In this document: positions 17,531-43,453 of the stretch, in pieces
Position numbering within the stretch: position 1 is the first letter of the stretch
Layout: every line of letters starts with the position of its first letter
Assembly: GCF_002954775.1 (NCBI RefSeq)
Contig: NZ_KZ672952.1
Location: 124,001 to 188,000 of the forward strand
DNA from: Streptomyces geranii
GTDB lineage: Bacteria; Actinomycetota; Actinomycetes; Streptomycetales; Streptomycetaceae
Reading direction: 5' to 3'
DNA: 64,000 nucleotides
Notes under the pieces: model-generated
Seen by the model: only the letters and a program-made list of their open reading frames with translations
Told to the model about the DNA's origin: nothing
Database searches by the model: none
Position numbers and translations under genes: made by a program

Positions 17531-20500
17531 TCACCTCGTCAGCTCCTCGTCCAGGAGGTCGAACAGTTCGTCGGCACTGCTCTGTTCGAGGTCGACGGAA
17601 GCGGAGAAGGACCGCGAACCGCGTACGGAGAGAGCCGCGGCCAGGGAACGCAGGCGGGTGACGATACGGCCCCGGTCCGCGTCGTCGGGGTGGGCGGAGG
17701 CGAGTGCCGACTCCAGAACGGTGAGTTGCTCGTCCACCGACCGCGGCGCGGTCTCGGCCAGGGCCTCGGCACGGAGAAAGCCGGTCAGCGCGGTGGCGGA
17801 CGGGTAGTCGAAGACGAGGGTTGCGGGCAGGGAGCGGCCGGTCGCCGCCGCGAGGCGGTTTCGGAACTCGATCGCGGTGAGCGAGTCGAAACCGATGTCC
17901 AGGAAGCCGTGGTCGGGGTCGATCGCCTCGCCTCGGTCATGTCCGAGTACGAACGCGGCGGTGGAACGGACGAGTTCGAGGATCGCGGCGTCGAGTTCCT
18001 TTCCGGTCAGTCGGGTCAGCCGGTCCCAGGCAGTGACCGGGGCGCTGGTGTCGGCACCCTGTTGCGGCCGGTCGGCGACCAGGCCTCGCAGGATCGCCGG
18101 GACGCCCTCCGGCCCCGGTTGGATGGCGTCGGGGTCCATGTGCATCGGCACCAGCACCGGACGGCCGGCGGCCAGGGCACGGTCGAACAGGGTGAGGCCC
18201 TCCTCGACCGACAGACCGCGCACGCCGGAGCGCGCCATCCGGATGACGTCCTTTTCCGTGAGTCTGCCGGCCAGCCCTCCGGAGGCCCACATGCCCCAGG
18301 CCAGTGTCGTGGCCGGGAGGCCGCTCGCGACGCGGTGTTCCGCCAGGGCATCGACGAACACGCTGGCCGCCGCCCAGTTGGCCTGGCCGGGGGCGCCGAA
18401 CGTACCGCCGCCGGAGCCGAAGAGGACGAACGCCGACAGGTCGAGGCCGGCGGTGAGTTCGTGGAGGTGCCATGCCGCGTCGGCCTTGGGGCGAAGGACG
18501 GCGTCGAGGCGTGCGGGGGTGAGTGCCGTCAGGATGCCGTCGTCGACCACACCGGCGGCGTGGATCACCGCGCGCAACGGCGCTGTCGCCGGAATGTCGG
18601 CGAGCACCTGTCGTAGCGCTTCGCGGTCGGACACGTCGCACGCGGCAATGGTGACCCGCGCGCCCGACTCGGTCAGGTCGGCTCCCAGTTCGGCGGCGCC
18701 GGGGGCGGCGATGCCTCGGCGGCCGACGAGCACCAGGTGCCGTACACCGTGCTCGGTCACCAGGTGCCGCGCGACGTGTCCGCCGAGTTCGCCGGTACCT
18801 CCGGTGATCAGGACGGTGCCCGTCGCGTCGAATGTCGCTGTTGGCGCAGTCGGGGCGGCAGGGGCGGAGTGAGGTGACAGGGACTTCGCCAGCCGGGGGA
18901 CGAAGATCCGGCCGTCGCGTACGGCCATGGTCGGTTCCCCGGCGTTCAGCGCGGCGTGAATCGTGGCGGCGGGGAGGTCGGTGAGGTCCGGAGCATCGAT
19001 GTCGACGAGTCCGAAGCGGCCGGGGTACTCCAGCAGCGCGGTGCGGACGAGCCCCCAGACCGGCGACTGCGCGAGGTCCGCGACCCCCTCGGCAGGGGAC
19101 GTGGCGATCGCTCCCCTGGTCACTAACACGAGGCGGGTGGAGGCCAGGCGTTCGTCCGTGCCCCAGGACTGGGCGAGGGCGAGGGCGCGGTCGGCGGCGG
19201 CGCGGGCGGCAGTGGGAATGTCCGCGGAGTGATCGGTCCGGGTGATGAACGGGGCGAACACGAGGTCCGGCACAGCGCCGGAGGTGGCATGCCTGACGGC
19301 TTCGAGGCCGTCGGCGGTTTCGAGGTCGTCGGCGGTGAGGACGACATGGTCGGGCGCCGTGGGCGGCAGCGCGCCGTTCGTGGTCCAGGGGCACCAGTCG
19401 ACGTGGAGGAGGTGCTCCTGGTGCGCCGGCCGCGTCGCCGGGGCAGCGGACACCGCGTCGATCCAGTACCGCTGCCGCTGGAAGGCGTAGGTGGGAAGGC
19501 CGATACGCCGTGCGCCGGTGCCGTCGAAGAACGCCGGCCAACTCACCTCGGCGCCGTGCGCGTGGGCACCGCAGACGGCGGCGGTCACCTGCCGCGCCTC
19601 CGGGCGGTCGCGGTGGAGCACCGGAATGAAGGCGGCGGGGCGGTCCCCGAGCAGGCACTCCTGGCCCAGCGAGGAGAGGGAACCGTCCGGGCCGAGTTCG
19701 ACGAACCGGGATACGCCCAGGGCTTCGAGAGTGCGCACGCCCTCGCGGAACCGGACGGTCTCGCGTACGTGCCGTACCCAGTACTCGGGGGTGCACAGTT
19801 GATCGGCGTCGGCGGGCTTTCCGGTCACGTTCGAGACGATCGGGATGCCGGGCGGCGAGTAGGTCAGCTTCTGGGCGACGTTGCGGAACTCGTCGAGCAT
19901 CGGCTCCATCAGCGGTGAGTGGAAGGCGTGCGACACGCGCAGGCGCTTGGTCCGGTGGCCGCCACGGCGTGCGAGTCGGTCCCCGATGGCGAGCACCGCC
20001 CCCTGCTCACCTGCGATGACGACGGAGCGGGGGCCGTTGATCGCCGCGATGGCGACGCCGGACGGCAGTTCGGGAATGACTTCGTCCTCCGAGGCGGCGA
20101 TCGCGAGCATCGCACCGCCGGACGGCAGAGCCTGCATCAAGCGGCCCCGTGCGGCGACGAGTGCACAGGCGTCGGGCAGCGACCACACGCCGGCGACGTA
20201 CGCGGCGGCGAGTTCGCCGATCGAGTGGCCGATGAGGATGTCCGCCTTCAGACCCCAGGATTCGAGCAGCCGGAAGAGCGCGACGTGGATCGCGAAGAGT
20301 GCGGGCTGGGTGTACTCGGTCTCGTTGAGCGCTTCCGGGTCGGTGTCGACGACCTCGCGCAGTGGACGCTCCAGATGCCGGTCCAGCTCCGTGCACACCG
20401 CGTCGTACGCCTGGGCGAACACCGGGAACGACGCGGCGAGTTCGCGGCCCATGCCGGGGCGCTGCGATCCCTGCCCGGAGAACATGAACGCGGTGAGCCC

Positions 20501-22182
20501 GTCCGGTCGGGCCGCCCCGCGTACCACGGCCGGGTGGTCCGCGCCCTCGCTCACCGCGCGCAGCCCGGCTCGCCACTCGCTCTCGTCCGCGCCGAGGATC
20601 ACGGCGCGGTGCTGGAACGCCGAGCGCGTGGTCGCGAGGGAGAAGCCGATGTCCAGCGGTGAGGGCGAGCCGCCGTCGTGGAACGACGCGAGCCGGGCCG
20701 CCTGTGCCTGGAGTGCTTCGGGGTTGTGTGCCGAGAGCGTCCACGGCACGGTCCGGCCGCCGGTGAGCCCCGTGGGCGACGTCTCCTTCCCCGCGTCAGG
20801 AGCCGGCGCCGCTTCGAGGATGATGTGCGCGTTGGTGCCGCTGATCCCGAAGGACGAGACGCCGGCCCGGCGCGGCCGACCGGTGTCCGGCCAGGCGACC
20901 GGCTCGGTGAGCAGCCGGACCGTCCCGTCCGACCAGTCGACCTGCGGCGAGGGCTCGTCGACGTGCAGCGTCCTGGGGAGTACGCCGTGCCGCAGCGCGA
21001 GTACCGTCTTGATCACGCCGCCGACGCCCGCCGCCGCCTGGGTGTGCCCGACGTTGGACTTCAACGAACCGAGCCAGAGGGGGTGTTCGGGGGTGTGCTC
21101 ACGGCCGTAGACGGTGAGCAGTGCCTGCGCCTCGATCGGGTCACCGAGCTTCGTCCCGGTCCCGTGGGCCTCGACCGCGTCCACGTCGCCGGCGTTCAGA
21201 CCCGCCGCGGCGAGCGCGTCTCGGATCACCCGCTGCTGGGCGGGTCCGTTGGGCACGGTGAGGCCGCTGCTCGCGCCGTCCTGGTTCACCGCCGAACCGC
21301 GGACGACCGCGAGGACGTCGTGGCCGTTGCGTCGCGCGTCCGACAGCCGTTCCAGCAGCAGGATTCCGGCGCCCTCGGAGCAGCCCACGCCGTCCGCCGC
21401 CCCGGCGAAGGACTTGCAGCGGCCGTCCGGGGCCAGGCCGCGCTGTTCGCTGAAGTACACGAACATGTCCGGCGCGGCCATCACCGTCACACCGCCCGCC
21501 AGCGCCAGCGAGCACTCGCCCCGACGCAGCGACTCGACGGCCAGATGGAGTGCGACGAGGGACGACGAGCACGCGGTGTCGATACTCACCGCGGGGCCCT
21601 CCAGGCCCAGCGTGTAGGCGATCCGCCCGGACACGAGGCTTCCGTCGCTGGTACCGGCCCCGTAGTCGTGGTACATGACGCCCGTGAACACCCCGGTCCG
21701 GCTGCCGCGCAGCAGGCCCGGCACCATGCCCGCGCGCTCCACGGCCTCCCACGCGGTCTCCAGCAGCAGCCGCTGCTGCGGATCCATGGCCAGGGCCTCG
21801 CGCGGGGATATCCCGAAGAACGCGGGGTCGAAGTCGGCCATGCCGTCGAGGAATCCGCCATGGGTGGAGTAGGTCTTGCCGGCGGCCGAGGACTGTGGAT
21901 TCGGCTCGTGGAGTCCGGCGATGTCCCAGCCGCGGTCCGCCGGGAACTCCGTGATCGCGTCCGCGCCGTCGGACACCAGCCGCCACAGGTCCTCCGGCGA
22001 GGCGACCCCGCCCGGATAGCGGCAGGCCATGGCCACGACGGCGATGGGCTCGTCGAGCCGGTCCGTCCTCCGGCGCAGCAGCGCGTTCTCCTCACGAATC
22101 CGCTCAGCGTCCAGCATGCTCCGGCGCAGCGCCTCGACGATCTTGTTCATGCCAGGGGTGGTGTCGCTCGTGGCCACGTCCG

Positions 22183-22186
<4 letters not shown>
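17531..22186 (-). CDS. PKS2: type I polyketide synthase, one module, KS-AT-KR(inactive)-ACP
   Basis: 1551 residues. N-terminal docking helix ([18 protein letters not shown]), KS about 45-475 with DTACSSS (about 211), HGTGT and [12 protein letters not shown] about 570-880 with [10 protein letters not shown] (about 654) and HAFHS (about 755), the malonyl-CoA signature. No DH. KR about 1110-1370: NADPH loop GGTGELGG is intact, but the catalytic Tyr is Trp (GQANWAAAS, codon 18374-18376) and the Asn four residues later is Ser. ACP about 1400-1475 with [10 protein letters not shown], then a C-terminal docking region ending [17 protein letters not shown] 22186 overlaps the PKS1 stop (ATGA), so translation is coupled and PKS2 is expected to follow PKS1. 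Predicted outcome: malonyl extension with the beta-ketone retained. Confidence 0.93.
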
Positions 22187-37415
<15,229 letters not shown>

Positions 37416-37419
<4 letters not shown>

Positions 37420-38699
37420 CGCCGTACTCCACTGTTCGCTTCGATGGAACGGGGACCGGTCGCAAGGGCCGACGTGTCATGGGTGTGCTGGACATGGGAG
37501 AGGGACGCCAGGAAGCCGGACGCGGTCAACGCCGTCCCGGCCGACGTGTTGACGAGGCCTTTGAGCGGCATGGCACCCGTGGCGGCCCAGCCGAGCCGAC
37601 TGTCCGGGCCGATCCGGCCGCGTGTCCGGCCCGCGTTGTCGGGGTGCAGGCAGAACGGGACGTCGAGTTGTCCGCGCGCGAAGGCGCGCAGCAGCGCGTC
37701 ACCGAGATCGGCGCACTGGTCGAGGACGGCCTCGACCAGGACGCGCGCCTCTCGGTAGACCTGGCCGCCGTCCCGCTCGTGCTCCGGCGGCTCGGCCGCG
37801 CCCGCCCGCCGGGCGACCGTGTCCGCGTGTTCGAGGGCCGCCACGTTCTCCGCGACGGTGGGTATCCGTACCGCCTCGGCAACCGTCTTGACGATCAACC
37901 GCTGCGCGCCCCCGCGCACAGCGAGCTCGGCGGAGGCACCGAGCAGGCTCAGGGCGCCTTCCTCCGTACGGGGGAAGGCACCCATGTAGGTGTAGACGAC
38001 GACGTGCCAGGTCCCGGACAGCAGCTCGCCGCACAGCCTCCGCAGGGCGGTCACGGCTTCGAGGTCCTGCCCGGGATCCGTCTGCTGCGCATAGCTGACC
38101 GAGACGTCGTCGATCCCGTTCTGCTGGAAGAACATCGCCTCCAGCACGCTGATCGCGACCAGCAGGCTCGGTGGGCACAGCTGCCCGAGCATGCAGCCGC
38201 CGAAGCTCTCCAGGTGCGGGCGTTCTTCGTCGGCGTCGGCGAGCAGTTCGCAGGCCTCACGCCAGTTGCGCACGGAGTCGGCGAGCGGGGTACGGCCGTA
38301 GGGCAGGCAGTAGGAGACCGGTCCGCCCTCGGTTGCGTGCAGACCGGCCTTCGTCAGCGCCCTGATGATCCGCTGCGGCCGTGCGGAGCCGTGCCGCACC
38401 TGCACCGGGAACTGCTCGTCCCACAGGCCGTCGAGCAGGGCGCGGGTCGTCTGGGCCGGATGGCTCGCGATCGGATAGCCGTTGAGCGGCTTCCCGTCGC
38501 GCAGAGCCTCGGCGATCGCCGCCAGGTCGTCCTGCCTCGTGTAGCTGTCCACCGTGATCGTGCCGACGGTGCTGGCCTCCGCCTTGCGGGTCGCCAGGAG
38601 GCCGGCGCGCATGGTCTCGGGGTCGCTCATGCCCATGCGCGGCTGCACGACCAGCCGTCCGCCCGCGTGCCGTCGACGCACGAGGTCACCGAAGTTCAC
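37416..38699 (-). CDS. Glutamate mutase E (epsilon) subunit, VinI-like
   Basis: 427 residues, large TIM-barrel subunit of coenzyme B12-dependent glutamate mutase, which rearranges L-glutamate to (2S,3S)-3-methylaspartate. Family features: [20 protein letters not shown] and [10 protein letters not shown] near the N-terminus, [34 protein letters not shown] and [20 protein letters not shown] in the middle. It overlaps the S-subunit gene by 14 bp upstream and PKS1 by an ATGA downstream. In the vicenistatin-type pathway the 3-methylaspartate is the source of the 3-aminoisobutyrate starter. Shorter than the clostridial enzyme (about 480) but usual for antibiotic clusters. Confidence 0.9.
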
Positions 38700-39153
38700 G
38701 GCGTCCTCCCGAGTCGAGTCCGCGCGCGAAGCGCCGGAGCAGCACGGGGCCGTCCGAGTTGTCGTCGAAGACCGCGTCGAACCCGGCGGCGGCCAGCTCC
38801 GCGACGATCCGCGGATCGGCCCCGCCGATGCCGAGCTTGCCGCCGATCACGATCGGCAGATCGCGCAGTTCACCGACCGCGCGCAGCCTGCGGATCAGCC
38901 GGAGACCGTCCTGGCCGCCGTGCCCGTTGACGCTGCTGAGCACGACGAAGGCCGGCCGGATCCGGGCACAGGCCGCGATCAGCTCCTCCTCGGGCACGCA
39001 CGGCCCGAGGTTCACGACCTGGTATCCGAGCTCCTCGATGAGCAGCTGCAGATAGACGAGGTTCCAGGTGTGCGCGTCGGACACGGTGCTGCTGACTATT
39101 ACGGGGCGGGCGTCGGGGGCGGGCCGCCGGTCTTCCTCGACAACGACGTTCAC
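38686..39153 (-). CDS. Glutamate mutase S (sigma) subunit, B12-binding, VinH-like
   Basis: 155 residues, flavodoxin-like cobalamin-binding domain. The DxHxxG region reads SDAHTWN, with the base-on His present but Gly replaced by Asn; the following LVYLQLLIEELGYQVVNLG and SSVNGHGGQDGL match B12 domains, as does VIGGKLGIGGADP. The GTG start at 39153 overlaps the decarboxylase stop (GTGA); a longer open frame upstream to 39612 is a shadow of the decarboxylase gene. Works as a complex with the E subunit encoded next. Confidence 0.9.
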   Translation of the reverse strand: MNVVVEEDRRPAPDARPVIVSSTVSDAHTWNLVYLQLLIEELGYQVVNLGPCVPEEELIAACARIRPAFVVLSSVNGHGGQDGLRLIRRLRAVGELRDLPIVIGGKLGIGGADPRIVAELAAAGFDAVFDDNSDGPVLLRRFARGLDSGGRRELR

Positions 39154-40388
39154 CGCTGACCGGCCTCCACAGCTGTGCGGCGCGGTTCGAGACGGGTGGC
39201 CGAGACGACCTCGCCACCGCGCAGCGTGACCTCGGCCGGGGCGGGACGGCTCAGGAAGTGCACCAGGCTCGCGGTCAGGCCGTACGCCCCGACGTTCGGG
39301 ATCGTCACCAGGTCGCCCGGTGCCAGGTCCGGCAGCTGGACGTTCCGGCCGAGGCTGTCGCCCGGTGTGCACAGCGGGCCGACCAGGGTGCCGCGTCCGG
39401 CCGGTGGACGGCCGGATTCCAACTCGACGGCGGCCGGCAGCAGGCGCCCGATCCCGGAGAGTCCCCCGAGCACGTTGATGCCCGCGTCGAGCACGACGAA
39501 CGGCCCGCCGCTGCCCTCCTTGACGTTCACCACGCGGCTGACCAGGCTCCCGCACTCGGCCGCGAGGTAGCGCCCCGATTCGCAGGCGAGCCGCGGCTGC
39601 CCGGCACGCCACCGCGGCAGGTGCAGGTCGAGCAGAGCGGTGAGACCGGCGCGCAGCTTCGGGTACGGCGTGCGGCTGCCCGGCACCGCGTACGGCGCGG
39701 CGAATCCGCCGCCGATGTCCAGCAGCCCCAGCGGCAGGCCGAGGTCGCTGCCGAGACCGGCCGCGGTCTCGATGACGTGCTCGTACTCGCCGAGCAGGCT
39801 CTCCTCGTCGCCGGCGTTGCTCATCGTAAAGAAGTGCGCGCCGATGACGGAGGTGCCGGGCACGGACAGCAGCTGCGGCAGCGTCTCGGCGAGGGTGTCG
39901 CCGTCGATCCCGAACTGGGAGGGCCGTCCCATCATCCTGATTCCGGTCGCCGCGCCCGCCGACGCGATGTTCAGCCGCAGGATGCAGCCGACGACCACCC
40001 CGTGGCGGGATGCGACGTGCCCGATGTGCCGCAGGTCGGAGGGGGACTCGGCGGAGAACTCCCGCACGCCGAGGCCGATCGCCCGGTCGATCTCGGTGTC
40101 GGTCTTGCCCGGCCCGGTGTACAGGCAGTTCCCGGCCGGGTGTCCGGCGGCCAGCGCCGCGTCCAGTTCACCGAGCGAACTCACTTCGGGCCGGCACACC
40201 TGCTCGGCCCCCTCACGGACGGCCCGCACCACCTCGGGATGCGGATTGGCCTTCAGCGCGTAGTAGAGGTCGAATCCCTCGGGCAGCGTGGCGAGCAGGT
40301 CGTCGCGGGCCTCGGTGACCCGGTCGAGGTCGTAGACGTACAGCGGTGTGCCGTAGCGTTCGGCCAACTCGGCGGTGGTCGGGCTCAC
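39150..40388 (-). CDS. PLP-dependent decarboxylase, fold type III (VinO-like)
   Basis: 412 residues, alanine racemase-like fold of the DAP/ornithine decarboxylase family. PLP Lys in LYYALKANPHP (about residue 45), glycine loop LLDIGGGFAAPY (about residue 220), and the dimer-contributed Cys motif GPLCTPGDSLGRN (about residue 340). In vicenistatin-type biosynthesis VinO decarboxylates 3-methylaspartyl-ACP to 3-aminoisobutyryl-ACP; the position between mutase and adenylating enzymes supports that role. GTG start at 40388 overlaps the preceding stop (GTGA). A free amino acid decarboxylase is the alternative. Confidence 0.9.
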   Translation of the reverse strand: MSPTTAELAERYGTPLYVYDLDRVTEARDDLLATLPEGFDLYYALKANPHPEVVRAVREGAEQVCRPEVSSLGELDAALAAGHPAGNCLYTGPGKTDTEIDRAIGLGVREFSAESPSDLRHIGHVASRHGVVVGCILRLNIASAGAATGIRMMGRPSQFGIDGDTLAETLPQLLSVPGTSVIGAHFFTMSNAGDEESLLGEYEHVIETAAGLGSDLGLPLGLLDIGGGFAAPYAVPGSRTPYPKLRAGLTALLDLHLPRWRAGQPRLACESGRYLAAECGSLVSRVVNVKEGSGGPFVVLDAGINVLGGLSGIGRLLPAAVELESGRPPAGRGTLVGPLCTPGDSLGRNVQLPDLAPGDLVTIPNVGAYGLTASLVHFLSRPAPAEVTLRGGEVVSATRLEPRRTAVEAGQR

Positions 40389-43300
40389 TTGCGGGCTCCG
40401 TCCACCAGGCGGGCCAGTTCGGCCGTCGCGTTCTTGCCGTGCGCGGTGAGCGGGAACTCGTCCACGACGTGGCAGATCGCGGGCACCTTGGCCGGTTCGA
40501 GACGACGGGCCAGCTCACGCAGCACGGTGTGCGAGGGCAGGTCGGTCTCCACGCACAGCCCGAGGTCGCGCTCCCCGTCCGGTGGGATGGCTCCCGCCGC
40601 GCGGACGCCGGGGATGTCCATCGTCGCGGCCTCGATCTCCAGGGTGCTCATGCGGATCCCCTTGCGTTTGAACATGTCGTCGCGGCGGCCCTCGAAGTAC
40701 AGGTAGCCGTCGTCGTCGAGGTGCCCGTAGTCACCGGTGTGCAGACGGGCCTCGCCGGTCTGCGGATCGCGGCGGAAGGCGCGCTCGGTCAGCTCCGGGG
40801 ACCGCCAGTAGCCGGGCATCACATGGGGTCCGGCCGCGACGATCTCGCCGCTCCCGCCGGGCGGCAGCGGGTTGCCTTCGTCGTCGAGGATCAGGACCCT
40901 GGTGCCGGGCAGCGGCAGGCCCACCGCGCCGGGGCGCTCTCCGTCCTCGTCGGGGGGCATGACCGTGATGCGTTTGCACTCGGTCTGCCCGAACTGCCGC
41001 ACCACGCGCGCGCCGGGGAAGGCCTCGCGCAGCGCCTCCGTCGTGGACGCGGGCAGCGCGGCGCCGGTGTTGGTGAACAGCCGTACCGGGGCACGGCCGG
41101 CCGACGCGTCCTCGCGTGCGGCGAGGGTGGTGAGCATCGCGGCGAGCGAGGGCACGATCGGTACGACCGTCGCGCCGACCTCGCGCATCCGGCGCAGCAG
41201 CGCGAGGTCGGACTCCTCTCCGGCCAGGACGATCTCGCTCCGGCCCAGGCAGGCAAGCAGCACCTTGTACAGGCCGTAGTCCCAGGAGAGCGGGAACCGG
41301 CAGAAGACCACGTCGTCGCGCCGGTACCGGAGTACCGCCTGGATGGCGCGGGCAGCGAAGGTGATCTGGGCGTGCGGTTCGATCACGCCCTTCGGCTCGG
41401 CGGTGCTGCCGGAGGTGTAGACGAGCACGGCCACGTCCTGTGGGCTCACCTCGGCGGGCTCGGTCCGCGCGCCCCGCTCGCGCAGCTTCTCGACCTGCTG
41501 CCACACGTCCTCGAAGTCGTACACGGGCGTCTCGGTGAGCTCACGCAGCGGTTCGGCCTCGGTAGCGATGATCAGCCGCGGTTCCGCGCTGTCGATGACC
41601 GACCTGAGGTGGAAGGGCTTCATCGCCGGGTTGACCGGGACGAACACCGCGCCGTGCCGCGAGGTGCCGTAGAGCATGGCGGTCTGCGGGCGCCGGGTGG
41701 GCAGCTGGACCACGATCCGTTCGCCGGCCCCGACCCCGCGTTCGGCCAGCCACTGGGCGAACGCGTGGCTGTACTCGCCGACCTCGCGATAGGTCCATAC
41801 GCCGGCCGCGTCACGTACCGCCGAGGCCTCGGGAACCTCGGCCACGGCCTCGTCGAGGAGCCCGTGCACCAGGGCCGACGGGGTGTGCAGGGCACGCGCG
41901 CGCTCCGCGAGCGACGCGCGGTCGATCTTCCGGTTGGTGTTCAGCGGGAACTCCTCGACGTGGTGGAAGTGACGCGGAACCACCGTCTCGGGCAGCGTCT
42001 CGCGCAGGCGTGCGGCGAGTTCGACCGGACGTATCGCCCGCTCGGCGGTGTAGAAGACGACGAGCTCGGTGGTGCCGTCCTTGGGGATGCCGACCGTGAC
42101 CGCGTCGTGCACGGAGGTGTCCGTCCGCAGCGCGTGCTCGACCTCGGCGAGTTCGATCCGCCAGCCGTGCACCTGGACCTGTGCGTCGGCGCGGCCGAGG
42201 TAGGCGAGTTCGCCGCCGTCGATCCGGCGGACGCGGTCGCCGGTGCGGTACCAGCGGCGTCCCTCGCGGCGTACGAACCGTCCGGACTCGTCGGCCGGGT
42301 CGAGATAGCCGGGGCTCAACTGCGGGCCGCTGACGCAGAGTTCGCCCTCGTCCTCGACGGCCTGGCCGTCCTCGTCGAGCAGGAGGTGTTCGTGCCCGGC
42401 GTGCACGGCCCCGATCGGCACGACGCCGTTGACGGCCAGCGCCTGCGAACGCGGCTGCGACCAGCGGTGCGCTGCGACGGTGACGGTCAGTTCGGTCGGC
42501 CCGTACAGGTTCTCCAGGGTCGAGTTGGGGGCGGCGCTCTGCCAGTCGGCGGCGTCGTGGCACTGCAGCGCCTCGCCCGCGAACAGGCTCCAGCGCAGGC
42601 CCGGCATCGCGTGGGGCGCGAGAGCGCCGGTGCGCCGGGTCAGCGCGATCGCGCCGGGGGTGGAGAACCAGACGCTCACGCCCCGCTCGTTGAGGAAGGC
42701 GGGCAGGTCGCGGTAGGCGTACGGCGGGACGGTCTGGAGCGTCGCGCCCGCGCCCCAGGCGTTGAAGAGGTCGAAGAAGGCGCAGTCGAAGTTGAGGTCG
42801 AAGGTCTGTGAGAAGACGTCGGCGGCGGTGAAGTCGTAGCGCGCGTCGAGCAGTCCGAAGTAGTGGGCGGTGGCGCCGTGCGTGACGGTCACGCCCTTGG
42901 GCCGGCCGGTGGAACCGGAGGTGAACAGGACGCAGGCCGGGTCGCCGGGTGCCACGGTCACGGGCTCGTCGAGGACGGCCGAGGGCTGGGCGAATCCCGG
43001 CCCGAACACGGCGACTTCGGCCGGCCCGGGGACCAGCTCGGCAGCCAGGCCGGCGCCTTTCTCGTCGACGATCAACGCCGTGACGCCGGAGGCCTCGATC
43101 ATCCGCCGGGTGCGCGCGGCCGGGAAGTCGGGGCGCAGCGGGACGACCGCGGCCCCCGCGTAGAGCGCCGCCAGGATGCCGACGTACGCGGCGGGCTTCT
43201 TCTCGGCGAGCACCCCCACGCTCCGGGCGCCGGCCTCGGCCAGTGCTCCGGCCTGGCGCAGCGCCAGCTCGTGCAACTCCTCATAGGTGAGGGCCTCGTC

Positions 43301-43390
43301 CGCGCAGCGCACCGCGACCCCGTGCGGTGCCCGTGCGAGCCCGCGCTGAAAACGCCCGTGCAGAGCGATGTCCGCCATTCCTTCCGTCAT
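40385..43390 (-). CDS. Fused double adenylation protein, VinM-like plus VinN-like
   Basis: About 1000 residues with two complete AMP-ligase domains and no carrier domain. First half (about 1-500): VLFTSGSTGRPKGVTVTHG, LRWSLFAGEAL, YGPTELTVTV, YRTGDRVRR and NRKIDRASL, resembling DltA/VinM enzymes that add an alpha-amino acid such as Ala. Second half (about 505-1000): VLVYTSGSTAEPKGVIEPHA, LFTNTGAALP, FGQTECKRITVMPP, HTGDYGHLDDDGYL and TAHGKNATAEL, resembling VinN, which activates 3-methylaspartate. In the vicenistatin system these are separate proteins. Together they would charge the discrete ACP and then cap it as a dipeptidyl-ACP. Start uncertain: GTG 43399, ATG 43390 and ATG 43378 are all possible; the last two follow GGGGAGA and GGAAGGA. 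The stop overlaps the decarboxylase start. Confidence 0.88.
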   Translation of the reverse strand: MTEGMADIALHGRFQRGLARAPHGVAVRCADEALTYEELHELALRQAGALAEAGARSVGVLAEKKPAAYVGILAALYAGAAVVPLRPDFPAARTRRMIEASGVTALIVDEKGAGLAAELVPGPAEVAVFGPGFAQPSAVLDEPVTVAPGDPACVLFTSGSTGRPKGVTVTHGATAHYFGLLDARYDFTAADVFSQTFDLNFDCAFFDLFNAWGAGATLQTVPPYAYRDLPAFLNERGVSVWFSTPGAIALTRRTGALAPHAMPGLRWSLFAGEALQCHDAADWQSAAPNSTLENLYGPTELTVTVAAHRWSQPRSQALAVNGVVPIGAVHAGHEHLLLDEDGQAVEDEGELCVSGPQLSPGYLDPADESGRFVRREGRRWYRTGDRVRRIDGGELAYLGRADAQVQVHGWRIELAEVEHALRTDTSVHDAVTVGIPKDGTTELVVFYTAERAIRPVELAARLRETLPETVVPRHFHHVEEFPLNTNRKIDRASLAERARALHTPSALVHGLLDEAVAEVPEASAVRDAAGVWTYREVGEYSHAFAQWLAERGVGAGERIVVQLPTRRPQTAMLYGTSRHGAVFVPVNPAMKPFHLRSVIDSAEPRLIIATEAEPLRELTETPVYDFEDVWQQVEKLRERGARTEPAEVSPQDVAVLVYTSGSTAEPKGVIEPHAQITFAARAIQAVLRYRRDDVVFCRFPLSWDYGLYKVLLACLGRSEIVLAGEESDLALLRRMREVGATVVPIVPSLAAMLTTLAAREDASAGRAPVRLFTNTGAALPASTTEALREAFPGARVVRQFGQTECKRITVMPPDEDGERPGAVGLPLPGTRVLILDDEGNPLPPGGSGEIVAAGPHVMPGYWRSPELTERAFRRDPQTGEARLHTGDYGHLDDDGYLYFEGRRDDMFKRKGIRMSTLEIEAATMDIPGVRAAGAIPPDGERDLGLCVETDLPSHTVLRELARRLEPAKVPAICHVVDEFPLTAHGKNATAELARLVDGARK

Positions 43391-43453
43391 TCTCCCCACA
43401 CCCTCAATTCAGAATTCCGTCGAGACTCCATTGAATAACTCCGAATTTTCGCT
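43391..43453. promoter_or_regulatory. Short AT-rich divergent promoter region
   Basis: About 60 bp between the divergent double adenylation gene and the plus-strand ACP gene. It is clearly more AT-rich than its surroundings (for example TTGAATAACTCCGAATTTTCGC at 43430-43452), in keeping with a promoter for the ACP gene. No exact hexamers assigned. Confidence 0.4.
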
